Of a stretch of 45,839 nt of DNA, positions 21,713 to 30,227 are shown piece by piece. The notes below the pieces were generated by a model. That model did no database searches. It was not told the origin of the DNA and saw only the letters and a list, made by a program, of their open reading frames with translations. Source of the stretch: Candidatus Krumholzibacteriia bacterium (GTDB taxonomy: Bacteria > Krumholzibacteriota > Krumholzibacteriia > G020349025); contig DASRJW010000054.1 of NCBI GenBank assembly GCA_035649275.1, forward strand, positions 1 to 45,839, read 5' to 3'. Position numbers and translations under genes: made by a program. Each line of letters begins with the position of its first letter. The first letter of the stretch is position 1.

Positions 21713-21847
21713 ATGAAGCGGACTTACCAGCCGCACAACACGCGGCGGAAGCGTCGGCATGGATTCAGGAGCCGGATGGCCACCAAAGGCGGGCGCTTGG
21801 TCCTGAAACGGCGCCGAGCACATGGGCGTAGCAAGCTCACGGTCTGA
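21713..21847 (+). CDS. rpmH: 50S ribosomal protein L34
   Basis: The 44-residue, very basic protein opens with [18 protein letters not shown] and contains [15 protein letters not shown], the universal bL34 sequence. It is part of the large ribosomal subunit. The ATG was chosen because it begins the conserved protein; the frame stays open upstream only by chance. It heads the plus-strand arm and is followed by rnpA as in most bacteria. Confidence 0.98.
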   Translation: MKRTYQPHNTRRKRRHGFRSRMATKGGRLVLKRRRAHGRSKLTV

Positions 21848-21872
21848 CGCCGGGCAGCCCGCCGAAACGGCG

Positions 21873-22259
21873 ATGGCGTGGCCGACACTGAAGAATCGCA
21901 AACAGTTCGACCTCGTCTACTCGCAGGGTCGCAAGCGAGCAAGCAAGACGCTCGTGGTTTTCCACCTGGACAGCGCTCTCGATCGGCGGGTCGCCTACGT
22001 CGCGAGCCGCATCGTCGGGGGAGCAGTGCAGCGGAACCGGGCCAAGCGTCTGCTGCGCGAAGCCTTCCGGCAAGTCCAGGAAGCCCGTCCTCTGCCTTTG
22101 GGCTGGTTCGTTCTGGTGGCACGCGCGCACATTCTCCAGGAGAAGAGCGCTACGGTGGCGCGGGATTTGGCTGCGGTGCTCGAAGGGCTGGCGGCCGCGA
22201 GGTCCGACGCGGTGCAGCGGCCTGCGCCAGGGATGTCGGGGAAAGAGGCGCCGTCGTGA
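21873..22259 (+). CDS. rnpA: Ribonuclease P protein component
   Basis: From this ATG the protein has 128 residues: TLKNRKQFDLVYSQGRKRAS, then the RNR core VQRNRAKRLLREAFR (about 53-66) that contacts RNase P RNA. With that RNA it trims the 5' leader of tRNA precursors. An in-frame ATG at 21822 would overlap rpmH by 26 bp and add 17 unconserved residues. Neither start has a strong ribosome-binding site. The last 25 residues are low-complexity. Its stop overlaps yidD by 4 bp. Confidence 0.95.
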   Translation: MAWPTLKNRKQFDLVYSQGRKRASKTLVVFHLDSALDRRVAYVASRIVGGAVQRNRAKRLLREAFRQVQEARPLPLGWFVLVARAHILQEKSATVARDLAAVLEGLAAARSDAVQRPAPGMSGKEAPS

Positions 22260-22465
22260 GCCAGGTCGCGCTGTTCCTGCTCCGCGTCTACAAGCTGGTT
22301 TTGTCACCGTGTCTTCCCACGGTGTGCATGTACTCGCCGAGCTGCGCCGATTTCGCCGCGGAAGCCTACAGGCGTCACGGCTTCGGGCGCGGGACCCGGT
22401 TGACGGCGGCACGTTTGTGCCGCTGCTGGCCTTGGGCTCACGGTGGGTACGATCCCGTTCCATGA
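22256..22465 (+). CDS. yidD: Membrane protein insertion efficiency factor YidD
   Basis: The 69-residue protein has the YidD pattern LLRVYKLVLSPCLPTVCMYSPSC, then EAYRRHG and a C-terminal CRCWPWAHGGYDPVP. It is a small, membrane-associated, cysteine-rich protein that helps YidC-dependent insertion. The GTG start overlaps the rnpA stop (GTGA), the usual tight rnpA-yidD coupling. It is shorter than many relatives because nothing follows the DPVP end. Confidence 0.95.
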   Translation: MSQVALFLLRVYKLVLSPCLPTVCMYSPSCADFAAEAYRRHGFGRGTRLTAARLCRCWPWAHGGYDPVP

Positions 22466-22550
22466 AATCCGCGGCCGCGCCGCAGCTCTTTGAGCCGTCG
22501 CGTTCGGGACTCGAGGCGAGGCGCCCAGTGTGGCGCCGGGAGTGAGCAGA

Positions 22551-24458
22551 ATGGATCGACGAACGAAGCTGGCCTTTCTCCTCATCGCCCTCGTCCTGGG
22601 AACGAACCTCGTTTTCATGGAGCGCATGGGACCGAAGCGCCGGCCCGTCCCCACCGAAGCCTCCGGCGGCGGTGACGCAGGCTCTGCCGCCCCTCCGGTG
22701 GCGCCACCCACGAGCGTCGTGGGGTCCGAGCCGTCGGCGGGTTCCGTCGCCCAAGGCACCGTCGCTCCGGGCACCGGTACCGCCCTCTCGGCCGCGGCGA
22801 TCTTCACCCCGGCCGCGGCGACGGATCCGGAGATCCTGGTGCGGACGCCTGTCTACGAGGTGCGCCTCGCCACCGCCGGCGGCGTGATCACCGGCTTGCG
22901 CCTCCAGCAGTTCGACCTGGCCAACGATGGGAAGGTGGATCTCATTCCCGCCGCCCTCGCCGGCCCGGGTCGCAGCGCCCTCGGCCTCCGCCTCGACACG
23001 CCCAGCGGGCCGATCGATCTCACCCGGTCACGCTTCGAAGTCACGACCCCGCTCCCAACGACCGGGGTGTTCGAAGTGGCGGCAGGGGGCGCGCCGCTCC
23101 GGCTCACCTTGCGCTGCGCCGCCCTCGATGGCGGCGCCATTCTCGAGCACTGGAGCTTCGATCCGGCGAAATACGACATCGGCTTCGAGCTGGAGCTCGA
23201 GCGCGGCCCCGGCATCCCCGAGGTGAGCAGCTACACGCTGCAATGGACGAGCGGTCTCGCCAGCACCGAGGTGAACCACAAGGACGACTGGGCCTCCTTC
23301 AAGGTGACCGCGCGCGTCGACGACCAGGTGCACAAGCATGGCTTAGCGGGGATGTTCGGCGGTGGCGGGGGCGAGAAGGTGACGAGCTATACCGGGCGGG
23401 TCGACTGGGTCGGCGCGCAGACGAAATACTTCACCGTGGCCTTGCTGCCGCAGACCCAGGAAGGCGGCACGCTCACGCTGCGCACCGATGCCCGCGCCCA
23501 CTGGCACGGGTTCGAGCTGACGAATCCGGTGGCGTGGAAGAAAGGGCCGCGGGAGATCTACACCCTGTATGCCGGGCCGATCGACGTGGATTTGCTCTCG
23601 GACCACGGGCGCAGTCTCGAGTCGATCGTCGACCTGGGCTGGACCTGGGTGCGCCCGATCTCGAAGCTCATCCTCGGGGGGATGAACTTCGTCCACAAGT
23701 TCGTCCCGAACTACGGCGTGGTCATCCTCATGCTCTCCACCTTGACCCAGCTGCTCTTCTGGCCCCTGACGGAGAAATCCTTCAAGTCCATGCGCAAGAT
23801 GCAGAACCTGCAGCCCGTGGTGCAGGAGATGAAACGGCGCTACAAGGACGATCCGCAGGAGATGAACCGCCAGATGATGGCGCTCTGGCGCCAGGAAGGT
23901 GTGAACCCCATGGGCGGGTGCATGCCCATGCTGGTGCAGATGCCGGTGCTCTTCGCTCTCTACAGCGCGCTGCGCAGCGCCGTCGACCTGCGCGGGGCGC
24001 CGTTCCTGCTGTGGATCGACAACCTGGCGGCGCCGGACGTCCTCTTCCACCTCCCCTTCCCGATTCCCGGGCTGGGGCGCGAGGTGTGTCTCCTGCCGTT
24101 GCTCATGGGCGCAGCCATGGTGTGGCGCTCCGCCATCAGCCCCACCATGCCCGGCGCCACGGGGGCGGCGGCGCAGCAGCAGGTGATCATGAAGTGGGCC
24201 ATGCCGGTGGTCATGATCTTCATCTTCTACAAGATGCCTTCCGGCCTGGTTCTCTACTGGCTGGTGAACTCCCTACTGGGTGTGTGGCAACAAACGTCCA
24301 TCAATCGCAAGTTCGCGCCGGCCGTGACGGCCGTCGCTCCGGCGGCTTCCGCGACGCAAGGGGGCAAGGAGCATGCAGCAACGAGTCGAGGTGACGGGGG
24401 CCAGCGTGGACGAGGCGCTGGAGAAAGCTCTGGCCGCGTTGGGGGCAAGGCGCGCTGA
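22551..24458 (+). CDS. yidC: Membrane protein insertase YidC
   Basis: The 635-residue protein (from ATG with GGGAG 8 nt upstream) has an N-terminal signal-anchor (RTKLAFLLIALVLGTNLVF), an alanine/proline-rich linker, and a large periplasmic beta domain of Gram-negative type (about 70-360). The conserved insertase core follows: NYGVVILMLSTLTQLLFWPL, the cytoplasmic hairpin MRKMQNLQPVVQEMKRRYKDD, NPMGGCMPMLVQMPVLFALY, and the last helices ending VLYWLVNSLLGVWQQ. It inserts and folds inner-membrane proteins, alone or with Sec. Its basic C-terminal tail overlaps the jag gene by 86 bp. Confidence 0.97.
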   Translation: MDRRTKLAFLLIALVLGTNLVFMERMGPKRRPVPTEASGGGDAGSAAPPVAPPTSVVGSEPSAGSVAQGTVAPGTGTALSAAAIFTPAAATDPEILVRTPVYEVRLATAGGVITGLRLQQFDLANDGKVDLIPAALAGPGRSALGLRLDTPSGPIDLTRSRFEVTTPLPTTGVFEVAAGGAPLRLTLRCAALDGGAILEHWSFDPAKYDIGFELELERGPGIPEVSSYTLQWTSGLASTEVNHKDDWASFKVTARVDDQVHKHGLAGMFGGGGGEKVTSYTGRVDWVGAQTKYFTVALLPQTQEGGTLTLRTDARAHWHGFELTNPVAWKKGPREIYTLYAGPIDVDLLSDHGRSLESIVDLGWTWVRPISKLILGGMNFVHKFVPNYGVVILMLSTLTQLLFWPLTEKSFKSMRKMQNLQPVVQEMKRRYKDDPQEMNRQMMALWRQEGVNPMGGCMPMLVQMPVLFALYSALRSAVDLRGAPFLLWIDNLAAPDVLFHLPFPIPGLGREVCLLPLLMGAAMVWRSAISPTMPGATGAAAQQQVIMKWAMPVVMIFIFYKMPSGLVLYWLVNSLLGVWQQTSINRKFAPAVTAVAPAASATQGGKEHAATSRGDGGQRGRGAGESSGRVGGKAR

Positions 24459-25095
24459 GGTCAGCTGCGAAATCCTCGACCGCGGCAGCAAGAGCTTCCT
24501 CGGTCTCTTCAAGGGGCGTCCGGCGCGACTGCAGGTCGAGCGCCTGGTGCACCGGCACGTCGATCTCCGCGAGATCGTCGTGGACCTGCTGCAGTCCATG
24601 GACTTCGATGTCAGCGTGGAAAGCCGGGTCGTGGAAGGGGTGACGGAGATCACCATCCGTACCCAGGGCCAGGACGGTCTGCTCATCGGTCGGCGCGGTC
24701 AGACCCTGGTGGCGCTGCAGCATCTGCTCGGGAGGCTGGCGTCCCGCGAGTTCGGCCAGGACGTGCAGTTCGTCGTCGACGTGGGCGACTACCGCAAGCG
24801 CCGCGAGGCACAACTCGTCGAGAAAGCGCAGGTCCTGGCGGAGAAGGTGCGGGTCACGGGCCGGGAGATCAACCTCGAGCCGTTGCATGCGCCGGACCGA
24901 CGCCTGGTGCACATGGCGGTGGCGAAAGTTTCGGGCGTGCGCACCTACACGGTGGGGCACGGCTTGCACCGCAATGTCGTCATCGCCCCGGCGGGCCGCG
25001 GCGTTCCGGCGCTGGGCGAGGCGGAGGCGGACAGCCCCTCTTCCAGGAGCGGCGACACGGAAGAGCGCAGTGCCGCAGGCGGCTGCGCCGCTTGA
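24373..25095 (+). CDS. khpB: RNA-binding protein Jag/KhpB
   Basis: The 240-residue protein has three parts: a Jag-N domain (VEVTGASVDEALEKALAALG), a KH domain (LLIGRRGQTLVALQHLLGRL) and an R3H domain (RRLVHMAVAKVSGVRTYTVG). The family binds RNA and affects cell division and envelope growth. The start lies inside yidC, 86 bp before its stop, with AAGGAG almost touching the ATG, so expression probably depends on coupling to yidC. The C-terminal 30 residues are low-complexity. Confidence 0.95.
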   Translation: MQQRVEVTGASVDEALEKALAALGARRAEVSCEILDRGSKSFLGLFKGRPARLQVERLVHRHVDLREIVVDLLQSMDFDVSVESRVVEGVTEITIRTQGQDGLLIGRRGQTLVALQHLLGRLASREFGQDVQFVVDVGDYRKRREAQLVEKAQVLAEKVRVTGREINLEPLHAPDRRLVHMAVAKVSGVRTYTVGHGLHRNVVIAPAGRGVPALGEAEADSPSSRSGDTEERSAAGGCAA

Positions 25096-25165
25096 GCCAA
25101 CGCGCGCGGATGTTCTCACCGCGAGACGCCAGGAAGACCCCTCGATTCCTCGAAGAAGGTTCGCC

Positions 25166-26593
25166 GTGCGCGGGAGCCTGGATGACACCATCGTCGCTCC
25201 AGCGACGGCCGCGGGAGCCGCAGGTCTGGCGGTGGTCCGGCTCTCGGGTGCCGATGCCATCGGCATCGGTGCGCGCCTCTTCCGCGGTGCAGCGCTCACC
25301 AGCTCTCCGAGCCACCACGCCCATCACGGCTTCGTCGTCGATGCCGAGGGCGAGCGGGTGGACGAGGTCCTCGCCTTGGTGCTGCGCGGGCCGCGCAGCT
25401 ACACCGGTGAGGACACCGTGGAGTTCTCCTGTCATGGCAGCCCCCAGGTCGTGGACGAAGTGGTGGATGCGGCGTTGCGCGCCGGTGCGCGCTTGGCGGA
25501 GCCGGGGGAGTTCACGCGCCGTGCCTTCCTGAATGGCAAGCTGGACCTCTCGCAAGCGGAAGCCGTTGCCGATCTGGTCGAAGCGCAAACGCGCGCCGCG
25601 CGTCGAGCGGCGCTGGAGCAGCTGCGCGGCCAGCTCTCGTCGCGTCTGCACCCCACCCGCGAGCTGCTGCTCGGCATGTTGGCCGAGATCGAGGCCAGCC
25701 TCGATTTCGTGGAAGAAGGCATCGAGTTCATCGGCGCCGCCGAGGCGCAGCGGCGCGGCGACACGGCGCGCGCTGCCGTCGCGGCACTGCTCGCCACCGC
25801 CGATGAGGGCGTGCTGCTGCGTTCCGGCATCCGCATCAGCCTGGCGGGAGCGCCGAACGTGGGCAAGAGCAGCCTGTTCAACTGCATCGTCCGCAATCCG
25901 CGCTCGATCGTGACCGAACACGCCGGTACCACCCGCGACGTGGTGCGGGAAACGTTGCGTCTCGGCGGCCTGCTCATGGAGCTCGAGGACACCGCGGGTC
26001 TGCGGGCCACGACCAACGATCCGGTGGAGGCGATCGGGATCGAGCGCAGCCGGCAGAGTCACCGCGAAGCCGATCTGCTCCTGCTCGTGCTGGATGCCGG
26101 CCGCATGCCGCAAGCGGAGGAGACGGCAGCGGTGCAGGGCGCCGGGACCGCGGTGATCGTGGCGCTCAACAAGGTGGACTTGCTGCGGCCCGACGAGCGG
26201 CGGGACCTGCTGGCGGAGACCGGGGCGACACGGCGCTTCCTGGCGGCGCGGGGCTGCGCCATTCCCGAGACCATCGCGGTGCAGGCGGTGTCGGCGGAGA
26301 CGCGAGAAGGCGTGGACCCATTGCTCGACACCTTGCTGCAGCACGCATCGCGGCGGCGCCTGGCGCTGCAGAATGATGCGCTCGTGGCCATCAACCAGCG
26401 GCACCGCGAGGTCTTGCTGCGCGCGCAGGCGGCTCTCGCCGACTTCGACCGGGCGCTCGCGGGCGGCGAACCGCCGGAAATCCTCGCCGCGGATCTGCGG
26501 CGTGCCGTGGCGGCGCTCGGCGAGATCTCGGGTGAACAGGTGAGCGAGGAGATCCTGGATCGCATTTTCTCTCGCTTCTGTATCGGCAAGTAG
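25166..26593 (+). CDS. mnmE: tRNA uridine-5-carboxymethylaminomethyl modification GTPase MnmE
   Basis: The 475-residue protein has the N-terminal folate-binding domain (DDTIVAPATAAGAAGLAVVR), a helical domain, and an inserted GTPase with G1 GAPNVGKSS, G2 AGTTRD, G3 DTAGL and G4 NKVD. It ends with the invariant FCIGK tail containing the catalytic cysteine. With MnmG it modifies the wobble uridine of certain tRNAs. The GTG start has AGAAGG about 6 nt upstream. The frame is open further upstream into jag, but no family sequence is there. Confidence 0.97.
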   Translation: MRGSLDDTIVAPATAAGAAGLAVVRLSGADAIGIGARLFRGAALTSSPSHHAHHGFVVDAEGERVDEVLALVLRGPRSYTGEDTVEFSCHGSPQVVDEVVDAALRAGARLAEPGEFTRRAFLNGKLDLSQAEAVADLVEAQTRAARRAALEQLRGQLSSRLHPTRELLLGMLAEIEASLDFVEEGIEFIGAAEAQRRGDTARAAVAALLATADEGVLLRSGIRISLAGAPNVGKSSLFNCIVRNPRSIVTEHAGTTRDVVRETLRLGGLLMELEDTAGLRATTNDPVEAIGIERSRQSHREADLLLLVLDAGRMPQAEETAAVQGAGTAVIVALNKVDLLRPDERRDLLAETGATRRFLAARGCAIPETIAVQAVSAETREGVDPLLDTLLQHASRRRLALQNDALVAINQRHREVLLRAQAALADFDRALAGGEPPEILAADLRRAVAALGEISGEQVSEEILDRIFSRFCIGK

Positions 26594-26636
26594 GAGCGCA
26601 GCGGCTGACGCAGTCCCCCAAGGAAAGGTCGGATCG

Positions 26637-28535
26637 GTGAAGCGCGACTACGACGTCATCGTGGTGGGTGCGGGACACGCGGGCTGCGAAGCGGCGCTCG
26701 CCCCGGCCCGCATGGGGCTGCGCACGGCAGCGCTCACCCTGCGACGCGAACGCATCGCGTTCATGCCCTGCAACCCCGCCATCGGCGGACTGGGCAAGGG
26801 GCACTTGGTGGTCGAGGTCGACGCCTTGGGCGGCGAGATGGGCCGCGCCATCGACGCCACGGGGATCCAATTTCGTCTGCTCAATCGCAGCAAGGGACCG
26901 GCGGTATGGTCGCCACGGGCGCAAGCGGACAAGCATGAGTACAGTCGCACCATGCGCGGCGTGCTCGAAGCACAGGCGAACCTGGACATCCTGGAGACCA
27001 GTGTCGAGAGCCTCGTGGTGGAGCGCACGCCGTCAGGGCGGCAGCGTCTGTGCGCCATCCGCACCGCCGGGGGCGAGGAGATCGGAACGCGCGCGCTGAT
27101 TCTGACCACCGGAACTTTCCTGTGCGGTCTCATGCACATGGGTGACGATCGCCTGCAAGGCGGGCGCAGCGGCGAGCCCGCCGCTCTCGGCTTGTCCACG
27201 GCGTTGCGCGTTCTCGGTTTCGAGCTCGGGCGCTTGAAGACGGGCACGCCACCCCGTCTGCTGCGCGACAGTGTCGATGTCACGCGCTTCCCGGAGCAGC
27301 CCGGCGACGAGCCGCCGCGCCCCTTCTCGCACACCACGGGCAAGCTCACTCTCGAGCAAGTGCCGTGCTGGATCGCGGCGACGAACGAAGAGGTGCACGC
27401 TCTCATCCGCGCCAATCTGCATCGGGCGCCGATGTACAACGGGCAGATCCAGTCGACGGGACCGCGCTACTGCCCGTCCATCGAAGACAAGGTCGTCCGC
27501 TTCGCCGAGCGCGAGCAACATCATCTCTTCCTCGAGCCCGAGGGACGCACCTCGCCGGAGATCTACGTCAACGGGTTGTCCACGAGTCTGCCGCGGGAAG
27601 TGCAACACGAGGTCGTGCGCCGCATCCGCGGGCTCGAGGACGCCGTCATCGCGCGTTACGGATACGCGGTGGAGTACGATTACGTCCCTTCGGGACAGGT
27701 GCGCGACACGCTCGAAACACGCCTGGTCGAAGGCCTCTACTTGGCGGGACAGATCAACGGTACCTCGGGCTACGAGGAAGCTGCAGCGCAAGGTCTGATG
27801 GCGGGGATCAACGCGGCGGCGCGGCTGCTGGACCTGCCGCCTCTTGTCCTGCAGCGGTCCGAGGCCTACGTCGGCGTGCTCATCGACGATCTGGTGCGGC
27901 TGTCGCTGGTGGAGCCGTACCGCATGTTCACGTCGCGGGCGGAGTTTCGTCTGGGGCTGCGCATCGACAACGCCGACGAGCGCCTCATGCCGTACGCCGA
28001 GCGCTATGGGCTCTTGGATCCGCCGTTGCGACGTCACCGCGAGCGGATGGAGGCGGATCGAGCTCTTCTCGATGCGCTGCTCTCCCGCCGTCTCGATCCA
28101 GTGGCGGTGCGTTCTCTGGCGCAGCAGGCCGGTGTCGCGCCGGGACTAGGACCGTACACCGTGGAGAAGCTGGTGAAGCTCGGCATCCGAGCCGATGCGA
28201 TCGCGACCTTGGTTCCGGAGATGCGGAGCGCGGACACCGAGTCCCTGGAGAAGCTGGAAGTGCGGGTGCGGTACGCCGGCTACGTGGCGCGGCAAGAACG
28301 AGAGGTGGCTGCGGCGCGCAAGCTCGAGGAGCGCGTGATCCCCGAGGAGCTGAGTTTTACCGCGATCTCGGGCTTGAGCACCGAATCGGTACAGAAGCTG
28401 GAGACGCTGCGACCGCGGACGATCGGGCAAGCGAGCCGCATCGACGGTGTCCGCGCCGCCGACGTCGCCCTCCTGCACGTGCATCTGGAGCGCTTCCGCC
28501 GCCAGCAATCGAGCCTGGGTGATGCGCCGTCATGA
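26637..28535 (+). CDS. mnmG: tRNA uridine modification enzyme MnmG (GidA)
   Basis: The 632-residue flavoprotein opens with the FAD-binding motif DVIVVGAGHAGCEAA. It carries CNPAIGGLGKGHLVVEVDALGG, LTTGTFLCGLMHMG and GLYLAGQINGTSGYEEAAAQG, all diagnostic for GidA. The C-terminal helical region contacts MnmE and tRNA. It starts with GTG 43 nt after mnmE, with a purine-rich ribosome-binding region (AAGGAAAGG). Its stop overlaps rsmG by 4 bp (ATGA), so the three genes form one translational chain. Confidence 0.97.
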   Translation: MKRDYDVIVVGAGHAGCEAALAPARMGLRTAALTLRRERIAFMPCNPAIGGLGKGHLVVEVDALGGEMGRAIDATGIQFRLLNRSKGPAVWSPRAQADKHEYSRTMRGVLEAQANLDILETSVESLVVERTPSGRQRLCAIRTAGGEEIGTRALILTTGTFLCGLMHMGDDRLQGGRSGEPAALGLSTALRVLGFELGRLKTGTPPRLLRDSVDVTRFPEQPGDEPPRPFSHTTGKLTLEQVPCWIAATNEEVHALIRANLHRAPMYNGQIQSTGPRYCPSIEDKVVRFAEREQHHLFLEPEGRTSPEIYVNGLSTSLPREVQHEVVRRIRGLEDAVIARYGYAVEYDYVPSGQVRDTLETRLVEGLYLAGQINGTSGYEEAAAQGLMAGINAAARLLDLPPLVLQRSEAYVGVLIDDLVRLSLVEPYRMFTSRAEFRLGLRIDNADERLMPYAERYGLLDPPLRRHRERMEADRALLDALLSRRLDPVAVRSLAQQAGVAPGLGPYTVEKLVKLGIRADAIATLVPEMRSADTESLEKLEVRVRYAGYVARQEREVAAARKLEERVIPEELSFTAISGLSTESVQKLETLRPRTIGQASRIDGVRAADVALLHVHLERFRRQQSSLGDAPS

Positions 28536-29284
28536 GCACTCCACCCGCGAGCAGCGGTGACGACCCAGGTGCCGCGATCGCCGCCATCGTTCGTGAGTCG
28601 GTCTCCGTTCTTCCCGCGCCGAACCCAGCTCTCGAACCACAGCTGCGGCAGTACTTGGAAGCACTCCTCGTCGCCAACCGCGGAATCAATCTCGTCTCGC
28701 GCAAGGACACGCTCGTGCACCTGGCCCGCTTCACAAGAGAGTGCCTGTTCCTCGCCAGCCTCCTGGAGCGAGACGCCTCGGCCCACCGGGATGCGATCGG
28801 GCTCTTGGATATCGGCTCTGGTGGTGGTTTCCCCGGCATCGTCCTCAAACTGGCCCTGCCTCAGGTGGAGACGGTCCTCGTGGAGGGAACGCAGAAGAAA
28901 GCCCGCTTCCTCGCCGATGTCTGCGGCAGCCTCGACCTCCGCGGCATCAAGGTGATCTGGGCTCGCGCCGAAGCTCTCGTGGATCGCGCTTCGCAGTACC
29001 ATCGCCCAGACATGCGCCACGACTTCGACTGGGTGACGGCGAAGGGTCTCGGCCTGCTCCGCGATACCCTGGATCTCGCCGCACCGTTTCTGCGCGACGG
29101 GGGAGAACTCTGGACCTTCAAGGGCGCGGGCTATGAATCGGAAGTCGATGCCAGCCGCCGGCGCCTGACGCAGCTCGGCTGTCGACTGCAGCGAGTGGAG
29201 CGCATCCCAGTGGAGCAGGAATCCTATGTTCTCGCTGTGCGGCGCCTCCCGGGAAGCAAGCGTCCGTCTCAAAGTTGCGATTGA
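28532..29284 (+). CDS. rsmG: 16S rRNA (guanine527-N7)-methyltransferase RsmG
   Basis: The 250-residue protein has an N-terminal helical part (NRGINLVSRKDTLVHLARF) and a Rossmann methyltransferase domain with the SAM loop LLDIGSGGGFPGIVLKL. It methylates N7 of G527 in 16S rRNA. The ATG overlaps the mnmG stop. The N-terminal 25 residues are low-complexity and probably unstructured. It is the last gene before the parS array, a common order (gidA-gidB-parA-parB). Confidence 0.95.
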   Translation: MSTPPASSGDDPGAAIAAIVRESVSVLPAPNPALEPQLRQYLEALLVANRGINLVSRKDTLVHLARFTRECLFLASLLERDASAHRDAIGLLDIGSGGGFPGIVLKLALPQVETVLVEGTQKKARFLADVCGSLDLRGIKVIWARAEALVDRASQYHRPDMRHDFDWVTAKGLGLLRDTLDLAAPFLRDGGELWTFKGAGYESEVDASRRRLTQLGCRLQRVERIPVEQESYVLAVRRLPGSKRPSQSCD

Positions 29285-29511
29285 GACCCAGCTCCGGTAG
29301 GTCTTAGCGCCACCGCGCCGCAAATTTTGCGCTATCAACGCTAGCACCCACGCGCTGTTTCACGTGAAACATCCAACGGTGCAAAGAGCCAGGGAGATTC
29401 CAGACAGAGCCGTGCTGTCATGCCTTCATCTTGATTGATGGGGATCGTAGGAGTGTTTCACGTGAAACAATGGGGCTCGTCCCCCATCGTAGGAGGCCAG
29501 GAGCCGACAAG

Positions 29512-29802
29512 TGTTTCACGTGAAACAATTGGGTTCGCCACACCAAGCCCCCACGGCGAGTGTTTCACGTGAAACACTTCCTCGGTCCTCCCCTGGGCCC
29601 CTTGGAGCCTTGCTCGAGTCGAGAGGCCACCCCAGCTCTACCCTTCCAGCCCAGCGGGTGTTTCACGTGAAACAATTGCGTTCGCCACACCAGGCCCCCA
29701 CGGAGTGTTTCACGTGAAACACTTCCTCGGTCCTCCCTCGGCCCCTTGGAGCCTTGCTCGAGTCGAGAGGCCACCCCACCTCTACCCTTCCAGCCAAGCG
29801 GG
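29512..29802. repeat. Tandem duplication of about 145 bp, each unit with two parS sites
   Basis: Unit 1 (29512-29658, 147 bp) and unit 2 (29659-29802, 144 bp) are nearly identical. They share the spacer beginning AATTG then CGTTCGCCACACCA or a close variant, the block CTTGGAGCCTTGCTCGAGTC, and CCTTCCAGC near the end. The differences are a 2-bp and a 1-bp length change and a few substitutions. The next site (29803) starts a third unit that diverges quickly. This shows directly how the array gained sites. Confidence 0.9.
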
Positions 29803-30196
29803 TGTTTCACGTGAAACAATGGGGAACGCCTGACCACCACCGCGAACGCTCCTGGAGAAGTTGGCTCACTTACTCATGTCCTTCCAGCAGGCTTGAGAAT
29901 GTTTCACGTGAAACACTTGGGTCGGGACCACGTTGGCCACGCTTCACCCCAGAGGGCCAGTCTCGGTCGCGGGGCTGGTCATCCGAAGTAGGAGGATGCG
30001 CCCTTGGCTGGTGGCTGCGAAACCCAGCTGTCATTCTGCCTGTTTCACGTGAAACAACTGGGCTCCTGAGCCCAGAGCCGCCGAAGCCCTGTCCGCTGAG
30101 CAATAGCGCGCAAGTCCATGGTGCAGCGCATAGAGCGCGCCTAATCCAAACCCGCTCTGGCGCTAGCGCAGATAACGAGTCATGCCATTTTGGCAG

Positions 30197-30227
30197 TTGA
30201 CGACAGGGTGGTCTTTGCCCATATATC
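30197..30227 (+). promoter_or_regulatory. Possible promoter inside the parS array
   Basis: TTGACG (30197-30202) and TATATC (30222-30227) lie 19 nt apart, a slightly long sigma70-type spacing, in one of the more A+T-rich parts of the block. It points toward parA, 518 nt away, and lies next to the parS at 30242. The region directly before parA (30540-30620) is also A+T-rich but has no clear -35/-10 pair. Confidence 0.25.

Noticed and set aside
29511-30200. Short frames in the parS block whose products repeat FHVKQ and VSRET
   Set aside because: These peptides are simply translations of the parS palindrome in different frames; no independent coding evidence.
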